This document shows positions 34,260 through 46,692 of a stretch of DNA of 64,000 nt, in pieces; the stretch's first letter is position 1; the number at the start of each line of letters is the position of its first letter. The stretch covers positions 200,369,932-200,433,931 of the forward strand of contig OW240912.1 in assembly GCA_933207985.1 (NCBI GenBank). The letters are read 5' to 3'. The notes beneath the pieces were generated by a model, which was not told the origin of the DNA, ran no database searches, and worked only from the letters and a program-made list of their open reading frames with translations. Source of the DNA: Pelobates cultripes (taxonomy: Eukaryota > Chordata > Amphibia > Anura > Pelobatidae). The position numbers and the translations under genes are program-made.

Positions 34260-34620
34260 TTAAAGGGACACTATAGTCACCAGAACTACTACAGTTTAAT
34301 GTAATGATTCTGGTGTCTATAGCCTGTCCCTGTAGGCTGAGCACTGTAAATGCTACCTTTTCGGAGAAAAGGCAGTGTTTACATTGCTGCCTAGGAACAT
34401 CTCTAGTGACAGTCACTCCGACAGCCACTAGAGCTGCTTCCTAGCCCAGTGTTGCACCTATGTTGAGCATCTCCACTCTGCAATGCATCTCTATGAGGAG
34501 ACACTAATTGGTGTGGTGAAGCACAGCATTTTGACACACATGCACAATAGCCTCCCATTGCGTTCCTATGGGAATTGAATTGGTGTTGACTGAGATCATC
34601 TAGTTGTCAGCCAAAGTGAA
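34260..34620. mobile_element. T2-type MITE, right end not seen
   Basis: Starts TTAAAGGGACACTATAGTCA and follows the family consensus (TCTGGTGTCTATAGC, AGGCAGTGTTTACATTG, AGCCACTAGAG, ATCTCTATGAGGAG). The right terminus is lost or replaced: a GC-rich segment ending CTTGCTACGCCACTGG (to about 34994) follows, with a hAT-like terminal sequence. Confidence 0.68.
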
Positions 34621-35109
34621 GAAAACACTATTGTTACTTCAAAATGAGCAAGATAATGTTTTTTGTTTTTTTTTACTGCTGTGCAATAACATACATTCAC
34701 ATGTGTGCAGGGGAGGGAAGGGGGAGATGGGATCTGTGCAGGGAAGAACTTATCTGGTGTCTCTGCCAGGCTGCTCTCCCTCTTCACTCCGCAGGACAGG
34801 AGAGCACAGGAAGTGACGTCACTTCCCATCCTCTTGCCCCGCCTCTTCCCCTCGCTCTCTGCACAGCACGGAGACCTGGCAAGCAGAGCAGGACCGCTGC
34901 CAGGTCTTCCTCAGAAGGTGGGAGCAGGGACCTTGACGCCCCCACAAAAGTGCTGCCCGGGGCGGACTGCCACCCCCCCTTGCTACGCCACTGGACATGA
35001 CCCCAGTGGTTTGTTAAAAAAGGGGCTTTTGGAATTATTTCTATTATCACTGGGATTTAAAAATAAGTCAAATAACTATGTGATAATAAATTGATTCATA
35101 TGATCACTA

Positions 35110-35217
35110 TCCTTCAATAAAATATTTTTTTATTTTTTGCATGATCAGTTATATTTTCAAAATCAATGCCAAAATTTCACAATTTTTGCCAGGGTATGCA
35201 AACTTTTGAGCACAACT
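35110..35217. mobile_element. Tc1/mariner terminal repeat
   Basis: In reverse complement it starts TACAGTTGTGCTCAAAAGTT and continues TGCATACCCTGGC, the standard end of a Tc1-like family with a TA target. It matches the decayed end near 22215. No transposase is next to it. Confidence 0.7.
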
Positions 35218-35483
35218 GTATATCCATTAAACAGCGAACAATAAAGTGTACTGTGTCTTTGAGACTATAATATGTGCCTTTAAAATTTAAAGTGCAATAT
35301 AGTATTGACAACAATAGAAAAAAGTGCAACACAATGTGTAACACACATAAATATACAAAAGTAACACAAAGAGCATTGTGCCAAAAAAGTACACTAATAA
35401 TGTGCAGTGTAAAGTACTATCTCAATATCTGCAAAAACAACCAAGCAGTCTATTCACATTTATATTGTTCATATATACTAAGC

Positions 35484-35979
35484 TTAAAGGGACACTATAG
35501 TCATGTGAACAACTACAGTTTAATGTAGTTGTTCAGGTGAGATCTATAGCTCCCTACAGGCAATCTAATGTAAACACTGTATTTTCATAGAAAATACAGT
35601 GTTTACATTGATTGATAGGAATACCTCCAGTGGCCGTCACTCAGACGGCCACCAGAGGGACTTCCTATCATGTATAGCCCTAAAAAGGCCATGTACACGT
35701 CAGACGTGCCTTCTCTCTCCTGCCTGTCAGCAGAGGAGAGGGGGCGGGCAAAGACCGCGAGCTGAGCTGTCAGTCAGTTCAGCTCGCGGCCGTGCACACC
35801 GCGCGTTTGCGCGGTAGTGCGCTCAGGACTTCATAGGGCGGCATGAATGGAAGCGTCCGATTGCTCCCCACTCGCGCCCGCCTATTTTGTCATTTTGACG
35901 AAATAGGGGGCGCGGCTTCACGAGGCTCCCGGCGCTGGAACGAGGTGAGTAAAAAGGGCTGCCTGGAGTGTCCCTTTAA
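35484..35979. mobile_element. complete T2-type MITE, 496 bp
   Basis: TTAAAGGGACACTATAG at the left and GGAGTGTCCCTTTAA at the right, with TTAA at both ends. The interior includes a hairpin around ACACTGTATTTTC and GAAAATACAGTGT, and a GC-rich segment with GAGCTGAGCTGTCAGTCAGT and its near complement. Confidence 0.85.
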
Positions 35980-36613
35980 ATTAGCTGATATGCCATAAAT
36001 TGTCGAAATGGAGTATCTCATAAAAGAGAAAAACAACAGAAAACAAATAGGGTAGTATTGCTAAAAATAATCATAGGACAGAAATGTCAGAGAAACCACT
36101 CACAAAGGTAGAGCAGTACAACCTCTAAGATCGCTCTTCTTAATAATTATATGAAGAATGAATACTGTGGTGGAATCCAATCCTGTATTAAACAAGGTTA
36201 AAATGGAGGCAGGCATGTAAACTCTTCTGACCCTCTCTGTTCACTCCGGTTCAGCTTCTCACCGGTCCTACTGTCAGACTCCAGCTGTGACTCCAGGAAC
36301 CAGTTATCACTTCTGTGCTTCTGGGAAGTGGGGCTTCAAACTGGCATGCATAAAGACATCAGGGCAGTAATTTCACGTTTTGCCGACTATCTGCTTCATC
36401 AGATCAAACCTCTATCAGTCCATAGTTTCTATTTCAGCCCAACAAATGGGCATGAATAGTACAAAAAGGTCCCAAAATCCTGTACCAGTGGCGTACACAC
36501 GATCCATGGGGTCCCGGTGCTAAAATTGATCTGTGGGCGGTGGGCACCTGGTCGCAGGGCTGCGACCCCTGCAACCGCGGTATGCACGCCAGTGCATGCA
36601 GATACACATACAC

Positions 36614-36970
36614 TTAAAGGACCACTATAGGCACTCAGATCACTTCAGCTAAATGAAGTGGTCTGGGTGCCAAGTCCCTCTAGTTTTAACCCTGCAGCTG
36701 AAAACATAGCAGTTTTTGAGAAACTGCTATGTTTCACTGAGGGTTAATCCAGCCTCTAGTAGCTGTCTCACTGACAGCCACTAGAGGCGCTTCCGTGATT
36801 CTCACTGTGAAAATGTCAGTGAGAAGAGGCTGGAAGTCCATAGGAAAGCACTGAGTAATGGGCGGTTTGAATCTGCACATTCGGAGTTGAGAGTCGGATC
36901 GGGGCGGAGAGATCCCCAGCGCCAAGGGAGCCCGGCGCTGGAGAAAGGTAAGTGCTGAAGGAGTTTTAAC
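36614..36970. mobile_element. T2-like MITE segment inside the hAT
   Basis: Starts TTAAAGGACCACTATAGGCA. It contains the inverted pair AACATAGCAGTTTTTGAG and AAACTGCTATGTTTC. The right terminus is absent; it runs into the ACAC minisatellite. Confidence 0.6.
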
Positions 36971-37612
36971 CACACACACACTCTCACGAACAGACACATT
37001 AGCTAACAGACACACACATTTACTGACAGACACACACTCAGTGACAGACAGACACACATACACACTCACTTACAAAACATACACTCTCACTGACAAACAC
37101 ACACTCACTAACAGACACCAAACAGACTCACTAACAGACACACACTAACAGACACACACAAACTAACACACTCAGTAACAGACACAAACAGTAACACACT
37201 CACTGACAAACACACAAACATTCACTGAAACACAAACTAACATACACACTCACTAGAAGACACACACTCAATAACAGACACACACAAACTAACGCACAAC
37301 TAACACACTCAGTAACAGAAACACACACTCACTGACACACAAAAACTAACACACAGACACTCACTAGCAGACACACACTCAATAACAGACACACACTAAC
37401 AGACACACACACACAAACTAACACACTCAGTAACAAACACACACACAGTAACACACTCACTGACACACACACACACACACACACACACTCTAACATACAT
37501 ACACACTCACACACACACACACACACTTATCACACACTAACACACATACACACTCACTGACACACACACACACTAACACACATACACACACACTAACACA
37601 CACACTCACATA
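36970..37612. repeat. ACACAC/ACTAAC minisatellite
   Basis: About 640 bases of CACACACTCACTAACAGACA-type units. The same unit type is in the hAT element at 45773-46692, and a shorter tract is at 43215-43325. Confidence 0.92.
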
Positions 37613-37649
37613 TTTTTTTTTAATTTAATCCCCCAGCCTCTTTTTTTTT

Positions 37650-40600
37650 TTCTTTCTCTCTTTATGCACATTAATGGTTAAGGAGGATTTGAGATTTGTT
37701 GAAGGGATCACATTTTTAAGAAAGGGGAAGAAAGGAGGAGACCAGAGAGATAAATAAAGAATATAATAATGTATAATAATGTGCTATTAATAAAGTCAGT
37801 CTATTTGATTTTTAGATGAAAACGAGGGGCTAAGTTTGGAAGTATAAAGTCCATAAAAAATGGAAAATTAGAGTCGGTTCTTCCTTGTTCGAGACATAGC
37901 CTCCCCTGCCGTAACCTCACAAAGGTTGAAAGTGGGCATTAAGACCCACCAAAGAGAGTGCTTTTTGACTCTCTTTAGAGTCTTTAGAATGATTGAAAGT
38001 ATATTTCAACTAGTGAATGTCCTTTAAGTTGTTTCATGTATGTATTGTAATGTTGGTTTATTTAATTGTTCACAAGAGTCCACTAAACTACCCAAGAAAA
38101 TAATATATGACAATGGTTACATTAATAACGATAAATATTCAAGGCTTAAATATCCCACAAAAAAGACAGGCTTTTCAAGATTATCTGAAAAAAGAAACTG
38201 TTCAAATTGCCATGGTCCAAGAGACACACTGGCGTAAACAGGATGAAAAAAGATGGGCCAGTAGATCTTTTCCTTTAAAAATATGCACTTTTAGAGAAGA
38301 GGGTAAAAAGGGAGGTGTTGCAATATTTTTTGCAAAAGATCTAAAAATAAATATAAAACTCATGGAAATAGATTCAGAAGGTAGATTTATCATTCTTGTT
38401 TGTACAATTAATGATGAACCTTTTACTCTAATTAACGTTTATTTGCCCAACAAAAATCCCATAAGCCTTTTGAGAAAAGTATTAAATAGGGCTGAGAAAG
38501 TAGGAGTAGGTATAAAGATTTATGCTGGGGATTTTAATTGCACACAAGACCCCCTAATAGATAAGTTCTCTGAAAGGAAAATTCCCTGGGACAAACAAGT
38601 TCTAAAAAATGCAAGGACTTTTAATAACTTGATGAAAAGAGAAGGACTACTGGCCCCACGATTCTTATTCTAGAATAGATCTTATCTTTTGAGACTCACA
38701 ACTGATAGACAGAACCTATAAAATAGAGATTAAACCAGTAATATGGTCAGATCATGATAGTGTGTGCCTGGAACTTCATAACAACAGATTAAAGAGTAGT
38801 AATAATACAACGTGGAGGCTGGATGATACTTTATTATTAAATAAGGAATATAAAGATTACATAGATAGAATGACCAAGTGTTATTTTCAAAAAAATAACA
38901 ATAGAAAAGTTGAGAACAATACTCTATGGTGCTCATTCAAAGCAGTAATAAGGGGACACTGTATAATGCTAAAGAAATTAAAGAATAAAAAGAACAGCGC
39001 TAACTTACAAGATCTCCATATTGAACTATACAATTTAATTAAGAAAAATAATGAAAACCCAACCAAGGATAATCAGTTAAAAATAGAGAATATCAAATTA
39101 GAGATCCAGGAAAAAACCTATGAAAAAATCAGAACAAATATGTCTAAACTCAAAACTAAATATTATCACAAATTTAATAGAGCTGATAAAATAATGTCCA
39201 ATATGTTGAAAAAAAGAAATACAATTAATCAGGTTAATAAAATAATAAGTAACGATACCATCTCCCTTCTTCCAGAACAGATAGGAAAAGCTTTTAATGA
39301 GTGTTATGACAACTTATATAGTCTCTCAGTAACTTCTCCTTCAGAAATAATAAAAGATTATATTAAATCAGCTAAACTGAATAAAATAACAGAAATACAA
39401 GCAAATAATCTAAATAAAGAGATCACGGAAGAAGAGATCAAAAAATACTTTTAATACTGCAGTTTAAAAAGGCAGATTTCCAGACGAAATGCTAAAAGCA
39501 AATATCCTACCCATATTGAAACCAGGGAAAGACCCAACTAAAGTCCAAAGCTATCGTCCAATATCGCTAATAAATGTAGATATTAAGATATTCTCCTCTA
39601 TTATAGCTAGTAGACTCAAAGAAGTTATGAAACAATTAATTCACCCTGATCAAACAAGCTTTGATCCGGACAGAATGACAAGCAATAATATCAGACGTTT
39701 GATAGATGTATTAGACATATCACAACGGAAAGAGAGTCCCATGCTGATCCTGTCTTTAGATGCTGAAAAAGCCTTTGACAGGGTCAGGTGGGACTTCATG
39801 AGGTTTACCTTAGAAGAATTAGGTATACAGAGATGGTCGCTAAAAGCTATTTTAGCTTTATATAAAGACCCAATGGCGAGAACAATTGGCCCAGGCATAT
39901 GCTCAGACTGGTTCAAATTGAATAATGGGACCAGATAAGGATGCCCTTTGTCCCCTTTATTGTTTATATTAACATTAGAGGTTCTAGCTAATAGAATTAG
40001 ATACAATGCAAATATTAAATGATTCACAGCAAAACAAAAAGAATTGAAAGTATCTCTTTATGCTGACGATACTATCTTATTTTTAAGTAATCCATCAACT
40101 TCAATATTGAGTGCAATGTCAGAAATTGAACTATATAGTGCAGTATCAAACTACAAATTCAATAAAACAAAATCAATTGCAATATATATTAATATGTCAA
40201 ATCAAGAGATAGATTCCTATCAAGAAATATATAGCTTTACTAAAGCCAAAACGTTCTCATACCGACAAAATTTGCCATAACGTTGAAAGCATTATGCGAA
40301 TAAATTTTATGGATCTCTTAAAAGAAACTAATAACAATTTAAAAGAATGGAGAAAATTAGAACTATCCTGGGGAGGAAGAATAAATATTCTGAAATCATA
40401 CATTTTACCAAAATGGATTTATCTGTTTAGAATGCTACCATTAGAAATACTGAAAGCATGGCTGACAATGATTAACATGGCCTTCTCTAACTTCGTATGG
40501 CGAGGGAAAAAACCTAGAATTAAAAACGGATTAGAGGAATAAAGAAAGGAGGCTTAGGCTACCAAACATAATAAAATATTACAAAGCAGGGATCATTACG

Positions 40601-41770
40601 CATGTTATGGCTAGTCAGCTAAAACAAAACAAAGAATAAGTATGGTGGTGGTCAGAATGAGAAACTAGCCAATTAAGAGATCCCCTGGAGTTAATCTGGA
40701 ACACAAACAAACTTAATTTATCTAGATCATATATTTTAGGACAGATTATTCCAATATGGCAAAAAATAAGGAAAAAATTTGATTTGGTCAACAAATTATT
40801 CGATTTTCAAAATTTAAATATAATAGAAATAAATATGGATAACATTTCCTTAAAATCATGGAAAGAAAACCGAATGAATACACTAAAGAGGAGTATAGGA
40901 GCAGAGGAGTTCAAGATCTCTGCTAAAGGTGTTTTTATCTATGTTAGAGTAAAACATTATTTAGAGAAAGTCGTGTTAGTTACAGAGGGTAAGATGTATG
41001 ATATATTAAAATCAATCTTATATCAGAATAAAATAAAGCAGCTGTTTTCTAGATGTGTTAGATTGTTGGAGCCACTGTATAGTTCTGTTCCTCCCATTGC
41101 TATTCAAAAATGGAATACTGATTTAAAAATAAATATAGAATTAACGGAATGGCTATCTACCTTTCACAAAATTCAATAAATATGTTCACTCCTTTGTATT
41201 GATAGAAACACATTTCAAGATGGCTAACCAATGGGACATGACGCCAACTAAAATATCAAAATTTGATACGGCTATGGATATTAAGTGCTGCAAATGTAAA
41301 GAGGAAAAAGGGAATTACATCCATATGTGGTGGTCATGTAAAAAAAAAAAGTGATTGTGGTATGGCAGTGGGCTCAGTATATTATTCATACATTGTGTGG
41401 TGTTAAAATACTTTTAAAACCTGAAATAATGCTGTTACATTGCCAATGGCCAAAATTAAATAAAATAAAACAATTTCTAATTACTCATTGTTTAATAGCT
41501 TGTAAAATAGTAATAGCAAGAAATTGGAAGGGAGACACCCCCTTTAACATCAAGTTAATAACAATACAGTTACTTTACCAACTTAAAATGGAGAAGGATC
41601 ACTGCAAATTTATGAATGACAACTGGAACCTTTGGTATAGTTGGAAAAAAAACTACTACAAATGTAATATCAATACCATCTGAAGTGTGATAGAGGGGTG
41701 GGTAGTCTGGAGAACTTTCGTGGGGGAGGAGGTGGGGTTTTTTGTCTTTTTTTTCTGTCTTTGTTAGTGA
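37650..41770 (+). mobile_element. L1-type LINE, degenerate
   Basis: An L1 ORF2 order (endonuclease, reverse transcriptase, C-terminal cysteine region) runs across this stretch on the plus strand, without a recognisable ORF1. The 5' limit is set where ACAC and poly(T) sequence of the hAT host stops, the 3' limit where hAT right-arm sequence resumes; both are approximate. Confidence 0.85.
38107..41350 (+). pseudogene. L1 ORF2 (endonuclease and reverse transcriptase), broken
   Basis: Pieces in several frames. An apurinic-type endonuclease is at 38107-38673 (TINIQGLN, VQETHW, then YAGDFNCTQDP). A linker is at 38762-39454. Reverse transcriptase at 39489-39938 has ILKPGKDPTKVQSYRPISL and LSLDAEKAFDRV, ending at a TAA that replaces the codon before GCPLSPLLF. 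Another piece (40044-40280) has the catalytic YADD. A C-terminal CCKC...HMWWSC motif is near 41290-41340. Several frame changes and stops make it non-functional. Confidence 0.9.
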
Positions 41771-42932
41771 ATATGAATGCTTTACTATTTTTTGTATCAA
41801 TGTAATTATGGTGCAGTGGGGCTGCTATGCGGCCGGTCCTGCAGGCGGCTAGGGAGCACTGATCCTCCTGCCCAGCTCCCTCGCACGCCGCTTACTGATG
41901 CTGGAGCCGGAGTGACGTCATATTTCGGCTCTGTCATTAACTGCGGTGCGCGCGAGGGAGCTGGGCAGAGAGCGCTCAGGGTAGAATGCTCCCTCGCCCG
42001 CCCGCAAATAGTCAACCACTGCCATCCTTGGGGGCCTGAGGTGGTCAGCTCCTGGGTCCCCCAAAAGAAGAGGCTGACAAACTGGCGTACATACCCAGGT
42101 GACAGGGCAGCCGTGCCCCCTGGAGACCTGGGGCCGGTCGCAGTTGCGACCACTGTGACCGCGGTATGTACGCCAGTGTCCTGTACTGTAATTGGCCACA
42201 ATACTAAACCTCATTTACATGAGGAATTTAAACGGAAGTCCTAATTCTTGACAAAATGAATCTAAACAATAGAATATTGCCTAAAAAAAGTAAAAAATGC
42301 TCCATGCATACTATTACAAAAAGTCAATATTTAAAAATGACAAATAAAAAGCAATCATGTAATACAGCAACAATAATCTAAAATACTAGAAGTGCTCCAG
42401 TTACATGCACATTCCTTGGCAATAAATATAAAAAATAAAAACACAGTGATCATTATCAGCTCCTAATATCATATAGTAATAACTATAGTAATCTTATAAA
42501 TATAAATATATTACCTACTAATAGGAGGGAAAAAGAAAAAAACATGTACCTAAAAATATTTTTCAAAAATGATAAACACATTGAAAAATAAATAAAAATA
42601 GCATATTTGTTTTTATTGTTTGTTTTTTTTAAGTTAAAAATCCCTCCCTCCCTGCATGCACTCTCTGTGCTGGCGAAACAGTCTAATGAAAACATTGGAT
42701 TTTACCGCGCAAGCGCAGCACTGGTGTCAGAATGGGTGTGGAAATTAGTGCCTGGAACATTGCCCAGTGCTGGATTCCAGGTAAGTTTTATAGCTTTTTT
42801 CCAGGGTTTATTTTGTGGTGGGGACGACGACCTGTTAGTAATGCCCAATAGGGCATTGTAAATCAAAGTCATTATAGCGTCAAAAATGGTTGGAGTAACT
42901 CTTCAAATCACTTTGTTTATGCAGCCTTTTAA

Positions 42933-43004
42933 CCCCTTAAGGACACATGACATGTGTGACATGTCATGATTCCCTTTTATTCCAGAAGTTTGGTCCTTAA
43001 GGGG
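42933..43004. mobile_element. 72-bp piggyBac-type MITE
   Basis: CCCCTTAAGGAC and GTCCTTAAGGGG termini are exact inverted repeats flanked by TTAA on both sides (42929-42932 and 43005-43008). A central ACATGACATGTGTGACATGT block adds internal symmetry. Confidence 0.85.
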
Positions 43005-43199
43005 TTAAACACATGTGACAAATAGTCTTTTTACACATTTCTTGTAAAATTGCTTCATTAAGCTAAAGTTGTTTAGGTGCTTAAAGTACTTTCAGTATTG
43101 CAGTCAAACCACTATTGGCAAAAAGGAGACAGTATACCATTGCCCAAAATAGACCACAAAGGGATACTCCAAGCACCAAAACAGCTTTAGGATAATGAA

Positions 43200-43725
43200 G
43201 CAGTATTCTATTCACTGACACACACTCACTCACTCACATTCACTGACACACACAAACTCACATTCACCAACACACACTCACTCACTCACATTCACTGACA
43301 CACACATTTCCCAACACTCACAATTATTATTAATATTATTTTTTTTTAAATTTAAATCCACCCAGCCTCCCTACATTTGGGAGAGCTGGGTGGATTTCTC
43401 ACCTGGGGTCCAGTGGCGCTGCTGGGCAGGGAGGAGGCCGGACGTACAGGCAGGCAGGCAGGAGGGCGGGCAGGCGGCGAAGGAGCACTTTCCCCTGAGC
43501 TCTCTGCTCAGCTCCCTCGTGCGCCGCAGAGTGATGCCGGGAGCCGGAATATGACGTTATATTCCGGCTCCCGGCATTACTGCCCGGGAAACAACCGACC
43601 TCCTGTCCCGGGGGAGCCCAAAGGTGGCCAGCCGGCCAGCTCTTGGGCTCCCAGAAATTGAGGCAAACAAGGTATTTGCCTGGGCATCTGGAAATTGCCA
43701 CACAAGGCAAATGCCTGCACCCTAG
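43200..43725. mobile_element. fragment of the ACAC-bearing hAT family
   Basis: Shares with 36486-42178 and 45773-46692 the ACAC tract, poly(T), CCCAGCCTCC, a GCAGGCAGG/GCGGGCGG block, GCTCAGCTCCCTCG, and a palindrome at 43531-43580 centred on TGACGTTA. The right part has GAGGCAAACAAGGTATTTGC as in the 46650 region. Neither true terminus is visible. Confidence 0.65.
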
Positions 43726-44369
43726 CAAGCAATATATGACAGTGATTCAATATTGGGCCAAGCTCACTGAATTTTTACAACGGTTTCTGGTGGCAGTTGC
43801 CTTATGCTTGCAGTGTCATAGTGCTACAGCAATCAGATGTCTGGCAAAGCATGGTGGGGTCTATTGCCAGACTCTTTCCTTTGATAGGAGTTCACCAATA
43901 GTCAGGTCTCACCACACCACTGTATGTTGGCAATAACTACGTCCATTAATGATGGCGATGTTCTGAGTACAGCTCCCATCACGAAGGGATTAAGCAAGGT
44001 TCCTCTTCTGTTGCCAAGGCAAATTACCCTTAATCCATCTGTCACAGGAATCCCACAGAAGGAAAAACTGGAGACACCATAGACAGAGGAGAACAACATA
44101 GTAGCACCCAGATATTGAGATGCAAGGAAGAAAATATAATAAATATAAATAAGGGGCGGAGCCTGGCTTCCAGGCTGAGCAGACGTGCCTGGACAGAGCT
44201 CCTGGGAAAATAGCTGCTTTAGGGGAAAAACAACACCCCAAATCTGGCACGTCTGCCTCCTGGAGGGCTATCAGCAGGAAGGGGACACCCGGGTGAACTC
44301 AACGATACCTGACTTCACCGCCCGGAGACCTGAGATACCCTCCTGAGGCCTACCGAGCTCCGAGCCGGG

Positions 44370-45068
44370 GTGAGGCGGCCGCTCTCCCCGCTCACAGGAC
44401 CACACAGAGGTGCCTCAGCATCCCCCCCCTCTGCCTCCCCCCCCCCGGACCGGGGGGATATCCCGGTCTACTCTAAAGCGTCTGGAGCAAACCGCTTAGA
44501 CCGAGTCTTCAGCCTCGAAACTCAGCTTATGCAACTCAAGATGGCGGCTGCTGACCACAACATGTGCCACAGTCAAGGCCCCATACGCGGGGAAACCACA
44601 GACACCCTGCAGTGCTTGGAGGAAATCTTTCTCCGCTTCTGGGAGAAACTCCAGGAGCGTGAACAGAAAACAGAGACCAAACTACAATTCCTGAAAGACA
44701 AGAGTGAGCAAGGCCGAATGCGGTGGGGTAGAAAGGTGTCACCCTCGGGCGCAGCGCCTGTAGCAACAACCACCCACACTCTCCATAGCCCACCCGGGCT
44801 GAAGGCCACGGGGGTTCAGACCCGGAGGCATCGTCCACACCAGCGGAGGCGCCGACGCCGCAAGCGGCAACAGGTCATCAGGCCCCCCAACGCTCCCACA
44901 AGTGGAGGGAACTCGGCCTCCAAGAAGAACCGAGTTTGTGGCAAAGAGATGCAGGCCTTCACACCAGCCTGGGGCTGGAGGGACACCTACACCCGAACCC
45001 GTATAGCAGCGGCACGCCAAGACCCACCGACAGACTCCATGCGTTTCCCAGCGGAGGGAGTTGGCTGA
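44370..45068 (+). CDS. 232-codon ORF of the retroposon, ORF1-like
   Basis: I do not recognise the protein. It has a Pro/Ser-rich N-terminus, a central helical, charged stretch (about residues 85-115; TLQCLEEIFLRFWEKLQERE and then KTETKLQFLKDK) that could form a coiled coil, and a strongly basic stretch (RRHRPHQRRRRRRKRQQ, about residues 151-167) that could bind RNA or act as a nuclear signal. That layout resembles LINE ORF1 proteins in general but no RRM or CCHC motif is visible. Its position near the 5' end of a retroposon argues against a host gene. The frame may have shifted relative to its ancestor, since the C-terminal part has low family character. Confidence 0.45.
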   Translation: MRRPLSPLTGPHRGASASPPSASPPPDRGDIPVYSKASGANRLDRVFSLETQLMQLKMAAADHNMCHSQGPIRGETTDTLQCLEEIFLRFWEKLQEREQKTETKLQFLKDKSEQGRMRWGRKVSPSGAAPVATTTHTLHSPPGLKATGVQTRRHRPHQRRRRRRKRQQVIRPPNAPTSGGNSASKKNRVCGKEMQAFTPAWGWRDTYTRTRIAAARQDPPTDSMRFPAEGVG

Positions 45069-45772
45069 CTGGGACAGATACACGCATACAATCCCATGTC
45101 TCCAGTGATCAGCTACACATACCGGCGGACACCTCACAGACATGTGGATCCATCTCCAAGGGGCAATACCTCTTAAAGCCTCAGGTGACTTCCTCTCGGA
45201 GCTCCAGGCAGTAGGGCAAAGAAATGGTTGGCAAAGTCTGATATGTCTGGCCAGTCTAATACTCCCACAGACTCACACTAGATGGACACAATCTCATATA
45301 AGTTACCGCATCTGGCAACATAATATATGGAATTGAGAACTTCCTTAAGCTTATGATACCAGCCTGTCTTTTTATATGTCTATACATTCACATATGTCCT
45401 CCTTGATGTTTTTGTTAACCCTTTCCAACCAAAAACGCAGAAATCTAACCACAGCAACAGAGCAGCGGGCCTGACATGTCACTCACAGACACTCGATCAT
45501 ACCCACGCAATGCTATAACCACACTAAGCAACATGCACCCATGGGAGTCAGCTAGCCCATAAAGATACACTATACTCTATTTGTGCTCCCACACTAGGCA
45601 TACACGGTAACACGGTTAATTTGTAGATTCAGTTATTTTATCTCAGGGGACAGAAGGGGAGGCTGGCAAGCAACTACATATACTGGTCCCAGTCCAGACA
45701 TGGCCACTATGCTACGTAACCTTATTGCTTTAACCATAATCTCTCTACCTATCATATATGTTTATCTATGCC

Positions 45773-46692
45773 CAGTGGTGTATCCTGGTTTTGTGCTGCC
45801 CTGGGCAGGACAAAACTCAGGCACCCCCCAGCGCAACCGCCACCCAACCCTTCCCCCCTGCTCCACCTTCTAAATACACACACACACATTCAGTGACAGA
45901 AACGCATTCACTAGCTAACAGACACACACACTCACAGGCAAACACACACACACTAACAGGCAAACGCACACACTCACTAACAGACACACGCACACTAACA
46001 GACACACACTAACAGGCAAACACACACACACACTAACAGGCAAACACACACACACTCTAACAGACTCACACACACTCTAACAGATTCACACACAAACAGA
46101 CACACGCACACACTAACAGACACACACACTACCATCCACACACACACTAACATCCACACACACTAACATCCACACACACACTAACACTAACATCCACACA
46201 CACACTAACACACACTAACAGACACACACACTAACATCCACACACACACTAACACTAACATCCACACACACACTAACATCCACACACACACACTAACAGA
46301 CACACACACACACACTAACATACACACACACTAACACACTCACTTGTGTTTTTTTTTTTATTTAACCCCCCCAGCCTCCTTACCTTTGGGAATGCTGAGG
46401 GGGTTCTTCCTCTCCTTGGGTTCATGGGGTCCAATGGCTGCAGGGCGGGCGGGCGGGCGGGCGGCCGGCGAGGGAGCTCTTCCCCTGAGCGTTCTGCTCA
46501 GCTCCCTCGCGCGCCACCAGCAGAGTGAGGCCGGCCGCCCGCCCGCCCAGCGCTGCCCGCTCGACATGTCTGTTATCCGCGAGGCTAACAAGACATTTGC
46601 CCTGGGCATTTGGGGGGCGGCTTTTTTGCCGCCCCCTGAAAAATGCCGCCCAAGGCAAATGCCTTGTTTGCCTCGCGGCTAATACGCCCCTG
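45773..46692. mobile_element. hAT-like non-autonomous element, 920 bp
   Basis: Left CAGTGGTGTATCC, right AATACGCCCCTG, with exact 8-bp duplications TCTATGCC (45765-45772 and 46693-46700). It contains about 480 bases of ACACAC/ACTAACA/CATCCACA minisatellite, a poly(T)/CCCCCCCAGCCTCC stretch and a GC-rich arm with GGGCGGGCGGGCGG. It is a member of the same family as 36486-42178. It is inserted in the retroposon 44153-46966. Confidence 0.9.

Larger units (their letters stand above)
36486..42178. mobile_element. hAT-flanked 5.7-kb composite enclosing an L1
   Basis: Left end CAGTGGCGTAC (36486) and right end GTACGCCAGTG (42178) are inverted apart from one base. Exact 8-bp duplications TCCTGTAC flank it (36478-36485 and 42179-42186). 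It contains a T2-like segment, a long ACAC minisatellite, a poly(T)/CCCAGCCTC stretch also seen at 43340-43370 and 46350-46380, an inserted L1 (about 37650-41770), and a GC-rich right arm with a TGACGTCA-centred decayed palindrome. Without the L1 it would be near 1.6 kb. No hAT transposase seen. Confidence 0.78.
42187..44138. other. mixed non-coding stretch with MITE fragments
   Basis: 42187-42928 is AT-rich sequence with no gene seen. It is followed by the piggyBac MITE (42933-43004), unassigned sequence, and a fragment of the ACAC-bearing hAT family (43200-43725). 43726-44138 shows nothing that I recognise. Confidence 0.45.

Noticed and set aside
22190..35217. One 13-kb Tc1 element bounded by the related ends near 22215 and 35217
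   Set aside because: Tc1 elements are about 1.3-1.7 kb. The two ends more likely belong to separate decayed copies of one family.
44370..45068. Host gene encoding a basic 232-residue protein
   Set aside because: The frame sits just inside a retroposon with a tail and flanking repeats; no splice sites or recognisable host domain.
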